Source: Caldilineaceae bacterium (lineage in GTDB: Bacteria; Chloroflexota; Anaerolineae; Caldilineales; Caldilineaceae). From it: a stretch of DNA of 64,000 nt. The stretch is from the NCBI GenBank assembly GCA_958295845.1, contig OY282376.1, positions 1,005,022 to 1,069,021 on the forward strand, read 5' to 3'. Below the pieces are notes generated by a model. That model searched no databases and had not been told where the DNA came from. It saw nothing but the letters and a program-made list of their open reading frames with translations. The translations under genes and the position numbers were made by a program. Below are positions 27,452 through 36,098 of the stretch, piece after piece (the stretch's first letter is position 1; each line of letters starts with the position of its first letter).

Positions 27452-28603
27452 ATGCCAGCAACCTATCGAGCCGGAATCATCGGCCACACCGGACGCGGCA
27501 ACTACGGCCACCATCTCGACTCCGCCTTCCAGGGGCTGCCCAATGTCGAAGTCGTCGCTCTAGCCGACCCGGACGAAGAAGGACGCGCCGCCGCCGCCCA
27601 GCGTACCGGTGCATCCCATACCTTCGCCGACTATAACGAAATGCTATCGCAAATGGACCTTGACCTCGTCAACGTCTGCCCCCGCTGGGTCGACCAGCAC
27701 GCCGACATGGTAATCGCCTGCGCCCAAGCCGGCGTCAAAGGCATCTTCTGCGAAAAGCCCTTCTCCCGCACACTGGCCGAAGCCGACGCCATGCTTGCCG
27801 TCTGCGAAAAGCACAACACCAGGGTCGCCGTCGCCCACCGCCGCGCCAACCCCTACGAGCTGCGCGCCAAAAAACTCATCGAAGACGGCCTCATCGGCGA
27901 CGTACAGATGATCCGCCGCCACGGCAAAGCCGACCACCGCGCCGGCGCCATGGACCTCATCGTCCTTGGCACCCATCTCCTCGACGACATCCGTTTCCTC
28001 GCCGGGTCCGACGTTGCCTGGGCCCACGCCCACGTCACCCAGGACGGCCGCGAGCTCACCACCGCCGACGTCTATGAAGGCGACGAAGGCGTCGGCCCCA
28101 TCGCCGGCAACGGCCTGGCCGCCTACTTCGTCTTCCGCAACGGCGTCACCGCCCATTTCGACTCCTACCGCAGCGACGACACCGACACCCGCGAAAAAGT
28201 CAACTGGCTCGGCCTCGAAATCCAGGGCTCCGCCGGCATCCTCTCGCTCCGCATCGCCCCCCTGGGCGAACTCTACCACTACCCCTACCGCCTCTGGATT
28301 CCAGGCGACAGAGACGGCGCCTGGGAACGCATCACGATTCCCGAATGGGACCTGAATCCCGACGGCAGCCCCCGTTCCGTCTCCGAAAAGTTCCAGCTGA
28401 ACAACCGCGTCTTTGTCGAAGAGCTGATCAGCGCCATCGAGGAAGACCGCCAGGTAACCGCCGTGACCAACGGCCATGACGCCCGCGCCGTCCTCGAAAT
28501 GATCATGGCCATCCATGAATCCCAGCGCCTGCGCGCCCGCGTCGAATTCCCGCTGCAAAACCGCGAGAATCCCTACGTTGTCTGGAGAAAAGAAGCGGAG
28601 TAA
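27452..28603 (+). CDS. Gfo/Idh/MocA family oxidoreductase (2)
   Basis: A 383-residue protein. Nucleotide-binding motif GIIGHTGRGNYGHH near residue 8 (the usual GxGxxG is GHTGRG), the catalytic motif is FCEKPFSR near 97, and the C-terminal domain contains an aromatic segment LGELYHYPYRLW. The ATG follows a heptamer array and a GGAG six bases before it; an upstream TTG is possible but less good. It probably acts in series with the two flanking Gfo/Idh enzymes. Confidence 0.88.
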   Translation: MPATYRAGIIGHTGRGNYGHHLDSAFQGLPNVEVVALADPDEEGRAAAAQRTGASHTFADYNEMLSQMDLDLVNVCPRWVDQHADMVIACAQAGVKGIFCEKPFSRTLAEADAMLAVCEKHNTRVAVAHRRANPYELRAKKLIEDGLIGDVQMIRRHGKADHRAGAMDLIVLGTHLLDDIRFLAGSDVAWAHAHVTQDGRELTTADVYEGDEGVGPIAGNGLAAYFVFRNGVTAHFDSYRSDDTDTREKVNWLGLEIQGSAGILSLRIAPLGELYHYPYRLWIPGDRDGAWERITIPEWDLNPDGSPRSVSEKFQLNNRVFVEELISAIEEDRQVTAVTNGHDARAVLEMIMAIHESQRLRARVEFPLQNRENPYVVWRKEAE

Positions 28604-28681
28604 AAAGAAGAGTAACCGCCAGCAGCTGAACACTTGCCGCCGCCACCAACTGCCACCAACACGAGCAAACAAGGGGATATC

Positions 28682-29755
28682 ATGACCGTCACCAATCAAA
28701 CAAGTGACAAGATCTACCGGGCCGGCATCATCGGGCTCACAGGCATCGGCCAGTCGCCCCCGCGCTACGACCTTTGGTCAACGCGCCACCCCCAGCCCCA
28801 CTCCCACGCCGCCGCCTACGCCGCCCATCCCCGCGCACAGGTAGTCGCCGTCTGCGAGCTCGTCCCGGAGCTCCTGACCCAATACGAGAATAACTGGGGC
28901 CCTGCCGCCCACTACAACGACTACCGCGCCATGCTCGAACGCGAGAATCTCGACATCCTCAGCGTAGTCACCTCAGACCACCTCCACGCCCAGATGGTTG
29001 TCGACGCCGCCGAGGCCGGCGTCCCCGGCGTCTACTGCGAAAAACCCCTCTCCACCACCCTCGCCGACGCCGACCGCATGCTCGCCGCAGTGGAGAAAAA
29101 CGGCACCCAAATCTGCGTCAACCATGGCCGCCGCTGGGACCCCTTCTGGCGCCAGGCCCTCGCCATCATCGAAGACGGACGCATCGGCTCCCTCACCCGC
29201 ATCAGCGCCCACCTCGGCGGCGAACGCGCCATGCTCTTCCGCAATGGCACCCACCTCGTCGACACCGTCTGCATGTACGCCGACGCCGCCCCCGCTTGGC
29301 TCATCGGCGGCATGGAAGAGGGCTACGAGGACCGCACCGAATACCTCGGCGACGGCGGCCACGACCCTACAACCGACCCCGGCGCCTCCGCCTACCTCCA
29401 CTTCGCCAACGGCATCCGCGCCCACATCGAAGTCTCGCAGCAAACACTCGTCAACTTCGAGCTCGACCTCCTCTGCACCAAGGGCCGCATCCGCATCAGC
29501 AACACCGAAGCCGTCGTCTACCTCACCTCACCCGACCACCCGCAGGAAGTAACCAGCCGCCAGCTCGGCGGATGCGTCGACTACGGCAGCGGCATGGTCC
29601 ACGCCGTCGACGAACTCATCCACCTGATCGAAAATGGCGGCGAAAGCATCTCCAGCGGCCGCCGCGCCCTCCACAGCCTCGAAATCATGATCGCCATCAT
29701 GCGCTCCCAGGCCGCGGGCGTCGAGAAAATCCACTGGCCCCTCACCCGGGACTGA
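28682..29755 (+). CDS. Gfo/Idh/MocA family oxidoreductase (3)
   Basis: A 357-residue dehydrogenase-like protein. AGIIGLTGIGQSPPR holds the nucleotide-binding loop, YCEKPLSTT near residue 118 the catalytic lysine, and a HGRRWDPFW segment supplies substrate-binding residues. AGGGG lies six bases before the ATG; 16 upstream codons in the same frame look non-coding. Three Gfo/Idh enzymes in a row is typical of catabolic loci for keto- or amino-sugars, where 3-keto intermediates are made; this is inference. Confidence 0.88.
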   Translation: MTVTNQTSDKIYRAGIIGLTGIGQSPPRYDLWSTRHPQPHSHAAAYAAHPRAQVVAVCELVPELLTQYENNWGPAAHYNDYRAMLERENLDILSVVTSDHLHAQMVVDAAEAGVPGVYCEKPLSTTLADADRMLAAVEKNGTQICVNHGRRWDPFWRQALAIIEDGRIGSLTRISAHLGGERAMLFRNGTHLVDTVCMYADAAPAWLIGGMEEGYEDRTEYLGDGGHDPTTDPGASAYLHFANGIRAHIEVSQQTLVNFELDLLCTKGRIRISNTEAVVYLTSPDHPQEVTSRQLGGCVDYGSGMVHAVDELIHLIENGGESISSGRRALHSLEIMIAIMRSQAAGVEKIHWPLTRD

Positions 29756-29790
29756 CTCCCTTCGCTACCTCTGAATGAGGAGGGCGACGA

Positions 29791-29953
29791 TATTCCTCTC
29801 TCTCCTCACTTCTCTTCACTCTCTCCTCGCTTTTTGGGCGGTCGTGCCTTCGGCCCTCTCTTGTGCAGGGGCTGCGCCCCCGCAACGCCCCGCCCTTGCT
29901 AGCCACCGTGCCTATTCTTCCCAGGCTACGTGTCTAGCCAACTGTGTCCTACC
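29791..29953 (+). repeat. Mosaic dispersed repeat, copy 2
   Basis: It has the CTCTC leader, the TTTTTGGGCGG form of the first block, the GCAGGGGC-TGC-GCCCCCGC hairpin (one mismatch), the ACGCCCCGCCC tract and the GTGTCTAGCCAACT tail. It lies between convergent genes, and heptamers (29973-30000: CTGACCC, CTGACCA, CTATCCA, CTGCCCT) run from its end into the 3' end of the next gene. Confidence 0.9.
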
Positions 29954-29986
29954 CTCAAGCCGTTTCTCGCCCCTGACCCCTGACCA

Positions 29987-30937
29987 CTATCCACTGCCCT
30001 CCCCCTCCCCCACCTCCTCCGCAAAAGCCCGCGCCTGCGCCACCATATCCACCTCAACCATCTGGTTCCACGCCGACATCAACCGCCGTGTAACCGGCCC
30101 CGGTTCCCCCGTTCCCACCGCATGCCCGTTAAAGCGCGTCGCCGGCATGATCGTAAACGGCGTCGAAGTGAAAAACGCCTCATCCGCCGTCATCACATCA
30201 TAAGGCTCCAGATTGCACTCCCGGCAAGGCAATTCCAGGCTCTGCGCCAGCTCCAGCACCGCCTGCCGCGTGACGCCCCGCAGAATGTTGCGCGGCTCCG
30301 CCGTCAGCAGGCCGCCGTCCTTGACCACAAAGAAATTCGACCCCGTCCCCTCCGTCAAAAAACCATCCTCATCCGTCAGCAGGGCCCACGCCTCTGCATC
30401 CACCTTCTGCGCCTGCAAATTGGCCATCTGGTAATAGATACGGCTCCGGTTCTTGATCTTGGGATCAATCAACCGCGAGGGCACCGACCGCTGCGTCGGA
30501 ACAACCGCATGCACGCCCGTTACATACGCCTCCGCAAACGCCGCCAGATGCCACGTCAGCGGCCAGACGTTGATCGTAACCGTCGGCTTCACACCCCCCT
30601 CGAAGACCGATTCGTATAGTCCCATCGGCCCCCGCGACACATTGTGCACGATCTGAAAGTCCCTGCCGTCCGCGAAACTGGGCCGGTTCCTCTCAATCGT
30701 CTCCAGCGTCGCCGCTTCCATCTCGTCCGCCGTCAACCCGCAATCGATCTCCAGCGTCTGCAGCCCCACATACAGCCGCTCAATATGCTCCCGCAACCGA
30801 AACGGCTGCCCGTTGAACGTCCGCGTCGTCTCAAATATCACATCCCCGTACATCAGCGCAGAATCGAAAATCGAGAATCCCGCCTCACTCTCGGGAACGA
30901 ACGATCCGCTTACATATACTGTGCGTTGACCGGTCAC
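29987..30937 (-). CDS. Aminotransferase class IV (branched-chain or D-amino-acid type)
   Basis: A 316-residue PLP enzyme of fold type IV. The first domain has SIFDSALMYGDVIFETTRTF and the sugar-like RLREHIERL segment; the catalytic lysine lies in IDPKIKNRSRIYYQM, and LLTDEDGFLTEGTGSNFF is the conserved E-x-x-x-SN motif. The start is a GTG with GAGGAGG six bases upstream; an earlier ATG lacks it. It transfers amino groups to or from a 2-oxo acid; the choice among branched-chain, D-alanine or aminodeoxychorismate-lyase type is not certain. The last 14 bases overlap a heptamer array. Confidence 0.88.
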   Translation of the reverse strand: MTGQRTVYVSGSFVPESEAGFSIFDSALMYGDVIFETTRTFNGQPFRLREHIERLYVGLQTLEIDCGLTADEMEAATLETIERNRPSFADGRDFQIVHNVSRGPMGLYESVFEGGVKPTVTINVWPLTWHLAAFAEAYVTGVHAVVPTQRSVPSRLIDPKIKNRSRIYYQMANLQAQKVDAEAWALLTDEDGFLTEGTGSNFFVVKDGGLLTAEPRNILRGVTRQAVLELAQSLELPCRECNLEPYDVMTADEAFFTSTPFTIMPATRFNGHAVGTGEPGPVTRRLMSAWNQMVEVDMVAQARAFAEEVGEGEGSG

Positions 30938-31010
30938 TGCACGCCTCCTCTGGCACTGATTCTTGGCCTCTCGCCGTTGCAAAATTCCTATTGGATTCAG
31001 ACTGCAAATG

Positions 31011-31040
31011 ATTGTACACTTGACCCTGTACTCCTGTCGA
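31011..31040 (-). promoter_or_regulatory. Candidate sigma70 promoter for the aminotransferase gene
   Basis: On the minus strand TCGACA and TACAAT are spaced by 18 bases, about 75 bases before the GTG start. It lies between divergently transcribed genes. Only the match to the consensus supports it. Confidence 0.4.
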
Positions 31041-31073
31041 TAGGCATCGCGCCAACATCCAAAGGAATCTCAC

Positions 31074-32150
31074 GTGACAAAGGGAAAACGGTTGGTCCTC
31101 ACCCCGACGGGCCAGATCGAAATCGAAGAGTTCGAGGTGCCGGCCCCCGCATCCAATCAGCTCCTGGTTCGCACCAGCCTCACCCAGGTCAGCGCCGGCT
31201 CAGAAATGAACGGTATCCGCCGTCGCCGCACCGCCACCCCCGCCGAACAGGCCGAGTTCGCGCCTGCCGGGCTCGGTTACACTGCCATCGGCGTTGTCGA
31301 GGCCGCCGGCAGCCAGATCGACCAGGTCGCAGTCGGCGATCGCGTCCTCTGCAGCGGCAACCATGCCACCCACTGGCTTGTAACTCCGGAACTCGAAGCC
31401 AATGACGTCGCCATACCCCAACAGTACAATGTCCATAAATTGCCCGACGATCTGACCGATGTCGAGATCGCCTTCTGCGTTCTCGGCGACGTCGCCTTGC
31501 ACGGCGTGCGCCGCGCCCAGATCCAGATTGGCGAATCGGCCGCCGTCCACGGGCTCGGCGTTGTCGGCCTGATGGCGCTGCAACTCTGCCGCCTCGTCGG
31601 CGCCCATCCCCTCATCGGTGTCGATATGGTCGAGGAACGCCTGGCCCTCGCCCGCCAGCTCGGCGCTTCCCATACCGTCGACGCCGGCAGCCAGGATGTG
31701 GTCGAGGAAATCCGCGCTCACACCAGTTTGCCCTGGCGCTGGCGCGGCGCCCTGCCCAGCATGTTGCCCGGCAGCGGGGCCGAGGTCCAGCTCCACTGCA
31801 CATCCTTTATCGGCAACTACCCGACCATGATCAAAGCCGCAGCCGATCGCGGCCGCATCATCCTCGTCGGCGCCACCAGCGGCTCTGTCGCCATCGAATC
31901 CGACGAGCTCTTCCGCCGCGAAATCGTCATGACCGGCTCCTACCAGACCGGCATGAGCGACACACACCCCTACTGGCCCTGGACGCGCCCCCGCAACCAG
32001 CACGTGATCCTCGACCTCATTCGCCGCGACCAGCTCCAGATCGAACCGCTCGTCAGCCACGTCGCGCCCTACACCGAAGCCCCCCAGCTCTTCGATCGCA
32101 TGATGAGCGGCCACGAGGGCTGGCTGAGCGTTTTCTTTACCTGGGACTGA
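31074..32150 (+). CDS. Zinc-type MDR dehydrogenase lacking the catalytic cysteine (1)
   Basis: A 358-residue medium-chain dehydrogenase. The Rossmann motif VHGLGVVGLMALQLC lies near residue 155, and the N-terminal catalytic domain has SLTQVSAGSEMNG where Zn alcohol dehydrogenases carry C-G-T/S-D. Such S-x-G-S/T-E proteins form a subfamily with BchC-like enzymes, and their mechanism need not involve zinc. The start is GTG with AAAGGAA upstream. The next gene (32215) follows in the same direction and may act with it. A related copy is at 37817-38788. Confidence 0.82.
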   Translation: MTKGKRLVLTPTGQIEIEEFEVPAPASNQLLVRTSLTQVSAGSEMNGIRRRRTATPAEQAEFAPAGLGYTAIGVVEAAGSQIDQVAVGDRVLCSGNHATHWLVTPELEANDVAIPQQYNVHKLPDDLTDVEIAFCVLGDVALHGVRRAQIQIGESAAVHGLGVVGLMALQLCRLVGAHPLIGVDMVEERLALARQLGASHTVDAGSQDVVEEIRAHTSLPWRWRGALPSMLPGSGAEVQLHCTSFIGNYPTMIKAAADRGRIILVGATSGSVAIESDELFRREIVMTGSYQTGMSDTHPYWPWTRPRNQHVILDLIRRDQLQIEPLVSHVAPYTEAPQLFDRMMSGHEGWLSVFFTWD

Positions 32151-32214
32151 ATTCCCAGGCGACCAGCAACTGCATCGACCATCCCGTACGCGTCACCAGC
32201 ACCCGGAGGCCGGC

Positions 32215-33069
32215 ATGATCGACTTTCCCCGCTCCTTCTTCACCTGGAAGACCTTCCCCATACAGAATGATCCCTACTACAAGTACGCCGGCGGTTTCAT
32301 CGGCAAAGAGGGCGACGTGCGCCATGTGCGCTTCAATATTGAATCCAGCTGTGCCATTTCCGATGACAATGGCGGCGTCCTGGCCGAGCTCTTCGTCGGC
32401 GCTCCCTGCCGCACCGAATACACCATCCCCCGTCAGGGCTTCTTCCAGATCCCCAGCAGCGAGTTTCGCATGGCCTTCAGCCGCTCGCACCGGATCCCCA
32501 TCGCCCGCCGCCCCAGCAGCGAAACAGAGCCCGCGTCCGCGCAGGAACTGAGCGAGTCCTTCCACGATCACGACATCAGCCTCAAGGAGATTCCCCACCC
32601 AATCGAGCTGACTGCTGCCGAGCCCCTGATCGAAGCCACACTCGCCAATGCCCTGCTCAACGCCCGCTGCGCCTACCGCGACGCACAGACCGGCCTGCGC
32701 GTCACCGTCCAGTTTCCCGTCAATCTCATCAACGTCAACCGCGCGGATGCCACCTTTCAGGTCTGCACCGGCCCCCTGGTCCTGCCCGACCTCGCTACCT
32801 GGAACGGCCGCGGCGTCGACCGCGTCTTCCTCGCCCACGTAGCCTTCACCGCCTTCGACTACATAGAGTTCATCCTCCGCCGCGAAGTCGCCGCAGCCCC
32901 CGAAGAACTTGAATGGCTCCACCATGTAGAAGGACGCGATCGAAACGAACTCCACGACCCAAATAACAAGCCGCCAGGCTATCCCCCGAAGCGCCCATCC
33001 CCAACCGTCTATCACGAAGTGTGGGCGCTCCCCTCAACCAACACAATCCTCCGCGCCCCCAATCTCTGA
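32215..33069 (+). CDS. Uncharacterised soluble protein paired with a glycosidase-like gene
   Basis: A 284-residue protein not recognised. It has no signal peptide or membrane segment. It is rich in aromatic residues at the start (FPRSFFTWKTFPIQNDPYYKY) and has a predicted beta-rich middle (GLRVTVQFPVNLINVN). GGAGG lies a few bases before its ATG. It lies 64 bases after an MDR dehydrogenase and 78 before the glycosidase-like gene, so these three are likely one transcript. Codon use matches its neighbours. It could be an accessory domain of the propeller enzyme; this is a guess. Confidence 0.6.
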   Translation: MIDFPRSFFTWKTFPIQNDPYYKYAGGFIGKEGDVRHVRFNIESSCAISDDNGGVLAELFVGAPCRTEYTIPRQGFFQIPSSEFRMAFSRSHRIPIARRPSSETEPASAQELSESFHDHDISLKEIPHPIELTAAEPLIEATLANALLNARCAYRDAQTGLRVTVQFPVNLINVNRADATFQVCTGPLVLPDLATWNGRGVDRVFLAHVAFTAFDYIEFILRREVAAAPEELEWLHHVEGRDRNELHDPNNKPPGYPPKRPSPTVYHEVWALPSTNTILRAPNL

Positions 33070-33095
33070 CCCACCAATTGTCGCCAGCTGTCGTT

Positions 33096-33130
33096 ACTGA
33101 CCACTCACCACTAACCACTGACCACTGCAG
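33096..33130 (+). repeat. Heptamer tandem repeat (ACTGACC family) x5
   Basis: ACTGACC, ACTCACC, ACTAACC, ACTGACC, ACTGCAG. The array ends 17 bases before the ATG of the glycosidase-like gene. It is the CTGACCA family read in another register. Confidence 0.88.
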
Positions 33131-33147
33131 TTCACCAGGTGAAGCCC

Positions 33148-34638
33148 ATGAGCACACACAAAGAGCCAATCGACATCGGCGCCCGTCTCGAACCCATGAT
33201 CGACGACTTCCTCTTCGCCGAATTAGGCGACGGGCTCGACCTCCGCCTCCACCCGCCCGTCAAAAAGGAAGTGGTCCTGAAAACCGACGACCCCTGGGAG
33301 GGCAACGCCTGTCTCTACCGCACCGTCTTCCAGGACCACGACGGACGCATTCGCATGTACTACGGCGCCTGGCAATACGATGTAGCCGACGGCCAGATGA
33401 ACTATCCCCACCTCTACTATCTCTGCTACGCCGAAAGCAGCCGCGGCAAGCGCTGGAGCAAGCCCTCCCTCGGGCTCGTGCAATACAAGGGCAGCGCCCG
33501 CAACAACATCGTTCTCTCCCCCGAGAGCTACCCCGACATCGAGATCAGCGCCGGCGACACCGCCATATTCCCCGATACCAACCCGGCCTCCCAGGAGGGC
33601 GCTGAGTACAAAGCCCTCGTCCCCGGCAAAACGCCGCGCGCGCTTTATGCCCTCCAGTCCTCCGACGCCTTCAATTTCTCATTCATGCTGCGAGAGAAGG
33701 AAGACACGCCCGAACCTGTCATTACCGAGGGCTACTTCGATTCCCTGAATCTGGCCTTCTGGGACCAATACCGCGGCGAATACCGCGCCTACTTCCGCGA
33801 CTTTGACGGCGACGTGCCCCATGGCGTGCGCGGCATCAAGACCGCAACCTCCCCCGACTTTCTGAACTGGTCCCAGCCCAAATGGCTCGACTACGGCGAC
33901 AGCCCCGACCAGCCCCTCTATACCAACCAGATCAAGCCCTACGCCCGCGCGCCCCACATCCTCTTCGGCTTCCCCATGCGCTACATCGACAGAGGCTGGG
34001 TCGCCCAGACCGACCACCTGCCCGGCCTCGACCTGCGCCGCGCCCGCAGCGAAGTCCATCCCCGCTACGGCTCCGTAGTCACCGACGGCCTCTTCATGTC
34101 CAGCCGCGACGGCGTAAACTTCAAGCGCTGGGGCGAAGCATACATCCGCCCCGGCCCCAATGTCGTCGACAGCTGGGTCTACGGCGACAACAACATCGCC
34201 TGGGGCCTCATCGAAACCGAGGCCGACTCGCCCGGCGCACCGCCCGAACTCTCCCTCTACGTCACCGAAGGCTACTGGGCCGGCCGCAGCACGAACATCC
34301 GCCGCTACACCACCCGTCTCGACGGCTTCGTATCCCTCCAGGCGCCATTGTCCGGCGGAGCCTGCCTGACCAAGCCGCTCATCTTCTCAGGCCGCCATCT
34401 CTACCTCAACTTCGCAACCTCCGCCGCCGGCAGCCTGCGCGTAGAAATCCAGGATCAAGAGGGCAACCCCATCCCCGGCTACGCCCTCGAAGAAAGCGAC
34501 GAAATCTTCGGCGACTCCATCCGCCGACCCGCCCAGTGGGCCGCCGGCAGCGATCTCAGCACACTGTCAGGCCGTCCCATCCGCATCCGCTTCGTCCTCA
34601 AAGACGCCGACCTCTACTCGATTCAGTTCGGCGAGTGA
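33148..34638 (+). CDS. Glycosidase-like protein, probable five-bladed beta-propeller, second copy
   Basis: A 496-residue paralog of the protein at 24290-25756, with the same motif order: EPMIDDFLFAEL, TDDPWEGNACLYRTVFQD, RIRMYYGAWQY, SSRGKRWSKPSLGL, TDGLFMSSRDGVNFKRW and a C-terminal beta-sandwich-like region. AGGTGA lies six bases before the chosen ATG; an in-frame GTG three codons earlier is possible. No signal peptide, so it acts in the cytoplasm or is exported by another route. Function as a glycoside hydrolase or lyase is inference. Confidence 0.65.
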   Translation: MSTHKEPIDIGARLEPMIDDFLFAELGDGLDLRLHPPVKKEVVLKTDDPWEGNACLYRTVFQDHDGRIRMYYGAWQYDVADGQMNYPHLYYLCYAESSRGKRWSKPSLGLVQYKGSARNNIVLSPESYPDIEISAGDTAIFPDTNPASQEGAEYKALVPGKTPRALYALQSSDAFNFSFMLREKEDTPEPVITEGYFDSLNLAFWDQYRGEYRAYFRDFDGDVPHGVRGIKTATSPDFLNWSQPKWLDYGDSPDQPLYTNQIKPYARAPHILFGFPMRYIDRGWVAQTDHLPGLDLRRARSEVHPRYGSVVTDGLFMSSRDGVNFKRWGEAYIRPGPNVVDSWVYGDNNIAWGLIETEADSPGAPPELSLYVTEGYWAGRSTNIRRYTTRLDGFVSLQAPLSGGACLTKPLIFSGRHLYLNFATSAAGSLRVEIQDQEGNPIPGYALEESDEIFGDSIRRPAQWAAGSDLSTLSGRPIRIRFVLKDADLYSIQFGE

Positions 34639-34679
34639 CAGTCCAGCCTCTCCATCCGGGAGAAAGTTGCTCCTCGCGG

Positions 34680-34960
34680 CCCTTCGTGGAATAGGAAAAG
34701 GTGTTCTCCGTGACCCTCCGTGGCTAAGAAAGGTGTTCTTCGCGGCCCTTGGTGGCCCTTCGTGGAATAAGGAAAGGTGTTCTCCGTGCCCCTCAGTGGC
34801 CCTCGGTGGTTAAGAAAGGTGTTCTTCGCGGCCCTTAGTGGCCCTTCGTGGACAAATAGGTGTTCTCCGTGACCCTCAGTGGCCCTCCGTGGCTAAAAAA
34901 AGGTGTTCTTCGCGGCCCTTAGTGGCCCTCCGTGGCAAAAAAGGTGTTCTCCGTCACCTA
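34680..34960 (+). repeat. CTCCGTGG-type tandem repeat array A
   Basis: About six degenerate units alternate between GTGTTCTCCGTG...CCTCAGTGG...CTCCGTGGTTAAGAAAG and GTGTTCTTCGCGGCCC...TTCGTGGA, with a rough 80-86 bp double unit. It fills most of the 34639-34996 gap. Homologous arrays lie at 53412 and 63252. An open frame runs through it, but the peptide (FFAALSGPPW-type) is a translation of the repeat, not a protein. Confidence 0.9.
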
Positions 34961-34996
34961 CCGACAAGATATCGACCATCTCTCAGGAGAATCTAT

Positions 34997-35980
34997 ATGC
35001 ACATTTCCGAACTGGACGTCACCAACCTGGAGCGGGGAACAAAAAGCGCCAGCTGGCTGAACCTCTCACCGCGCGTCGAAGGCGGCTGGTGGCAGCTCCC
35101 GCTACTCACCGTGACCGGATCCGAACCCGGACCCACCCTCGTCGTCTTCGCCGGAATCCATGGCGACGAGTACGAGGGCGTCGAAGCCATCCCCCGCATT
35201 GCCGAACAGGTCGACCCCGCCCACCTGCACGGCACCCTGCTCATGGTCCCCGTCTGCAACATGGCCGCCTACGCCACCGCCACTCGCAACAGCCCTATCG
35301 ACGGCCTCAACCTGGCACGCGTCTTTCCCGGCTCCGAAACCGGAACGCTGACCCAGTGCATCGCCCACTGGCTCACCGTCAAGTTCATCAGCGCAGCCGA
35401 CTTCTTCATCGACCTCCACAGCGCCGGCGTCGTCGGCGACATCCCCACCCTGGCCGGCTATCTCCACAGCGATGAAGACGTAGGCCAGCGCTCCCTAGCG
35501 GCAGCCCGCGTCTTCGGCGCGCCCGTCCTATGGGGCCATCCACCGCCCGTTCCGCCCGGCCGCACTATCTCCGCCGCCATCGACCACGGCGTGCCCTGCC
35601 TCTACACCGAAGCCGCCGGCGCCGGCCGCGCCCGCCCGCAGGACGTAGCCTGTTTCACGAACGGCGTCCTCAACGTCATGCACCACCTCGACATGCTCAC
35701 AGGTGATCCCGCCGCCGTCCCGCCTCCCCAGCACCTCGTGGGCGACGGCAACATGGACGAAGTCATGTCCGCCCCCTTCGCCGGCTACTTCCGCCCCCAC
35801 GTCGAACTGCTGCAGGAAGTCAAAACGGGCCAGCTCGTCGGCACAGTCCACGACCCCCTCGGCAGCGTCCTCGCCGAACTGCACGCAGAAAAAGACGGCA
35901 TCGTCATCATGCGCCGCGGCGTCCACCGCGTCCACAGCGGCGACGGCCTGATCCACCTGACCAACCGCGCCGATGAATAA
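34997..35980 (+). CDS. Succinylglutamate desuccinylase/aspartoacylase-family zinc deacylase
   Basis: A 327-residue protein of the M14 carboxypeptidase-like fold. The zinc ligands are His55 and Glu58 (IHGDEYEG) and His141 (IDLHSAG), and NLARVFPG near 105-112 is the usual substrate-carboxylate region. AGGAGA lies six bases before the ATG. Members remove acyl groups from amino acids, ectoine precursors or other N-acyl substrates. The gene follows a repeat array and precedes a heptamer array. The enzyme is well supported; the substrate is not known. Confidence 0.85.
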   Translation: MHISELDVTNLERGTKSASWLNLSPRVEGGWWQLPLLTVTGSEPGPTLVVFAGIHGDEYEGVEAIPRIAEQVDPAHLHGTLLMVPVCNMAAYATATRNSPIDGLNLARVFPGSETGTLTQCIAHWLTVKFISAADFFIDLHSAGVVGDIPTLAGYLHSDEDVGQRSLAAARVFGAPVLWGHPPPVPPGRTISAAIDHGVPCLYTEAAGAGRARPQDVACFTNGVLNVMHHLDMLTGDPAAVPPPQHLVGDGNMDEVMSAPFAGYFRPHVELLQEVKTGQLVGTVHDPLGSVLAELHAEKDGIVIMRRGVHRVHSGDGLIHLTNRADE

Positions 35981-36060
35981 CAAAAAAAAAGTGGTTAGCA
36001 GCCAGTCCGGCCACTAACCACTAAATCACTTTCCACTACCGTTCTGCCGTTCGCAGTTCA

Positions 36061-36095
36061 CTAAAAACTAAAAACTGACTACTAAAAACTGAACG
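36061..36095 (+). repeat. Heptamer tandem repeat (CTAAAAA/CTGACTA block)
   Basis: CTAAAAA, CTAAAAA, CTGACTA, CTAAAAA, CTGAACG. The first four heptamers are in the same order as the blocks at 16399 and 16445. It sits between the convergent deacylase and gamma-glutamyltransferase genes. Confidence 0.9.
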
Positions 36096-36098
36096 CCC

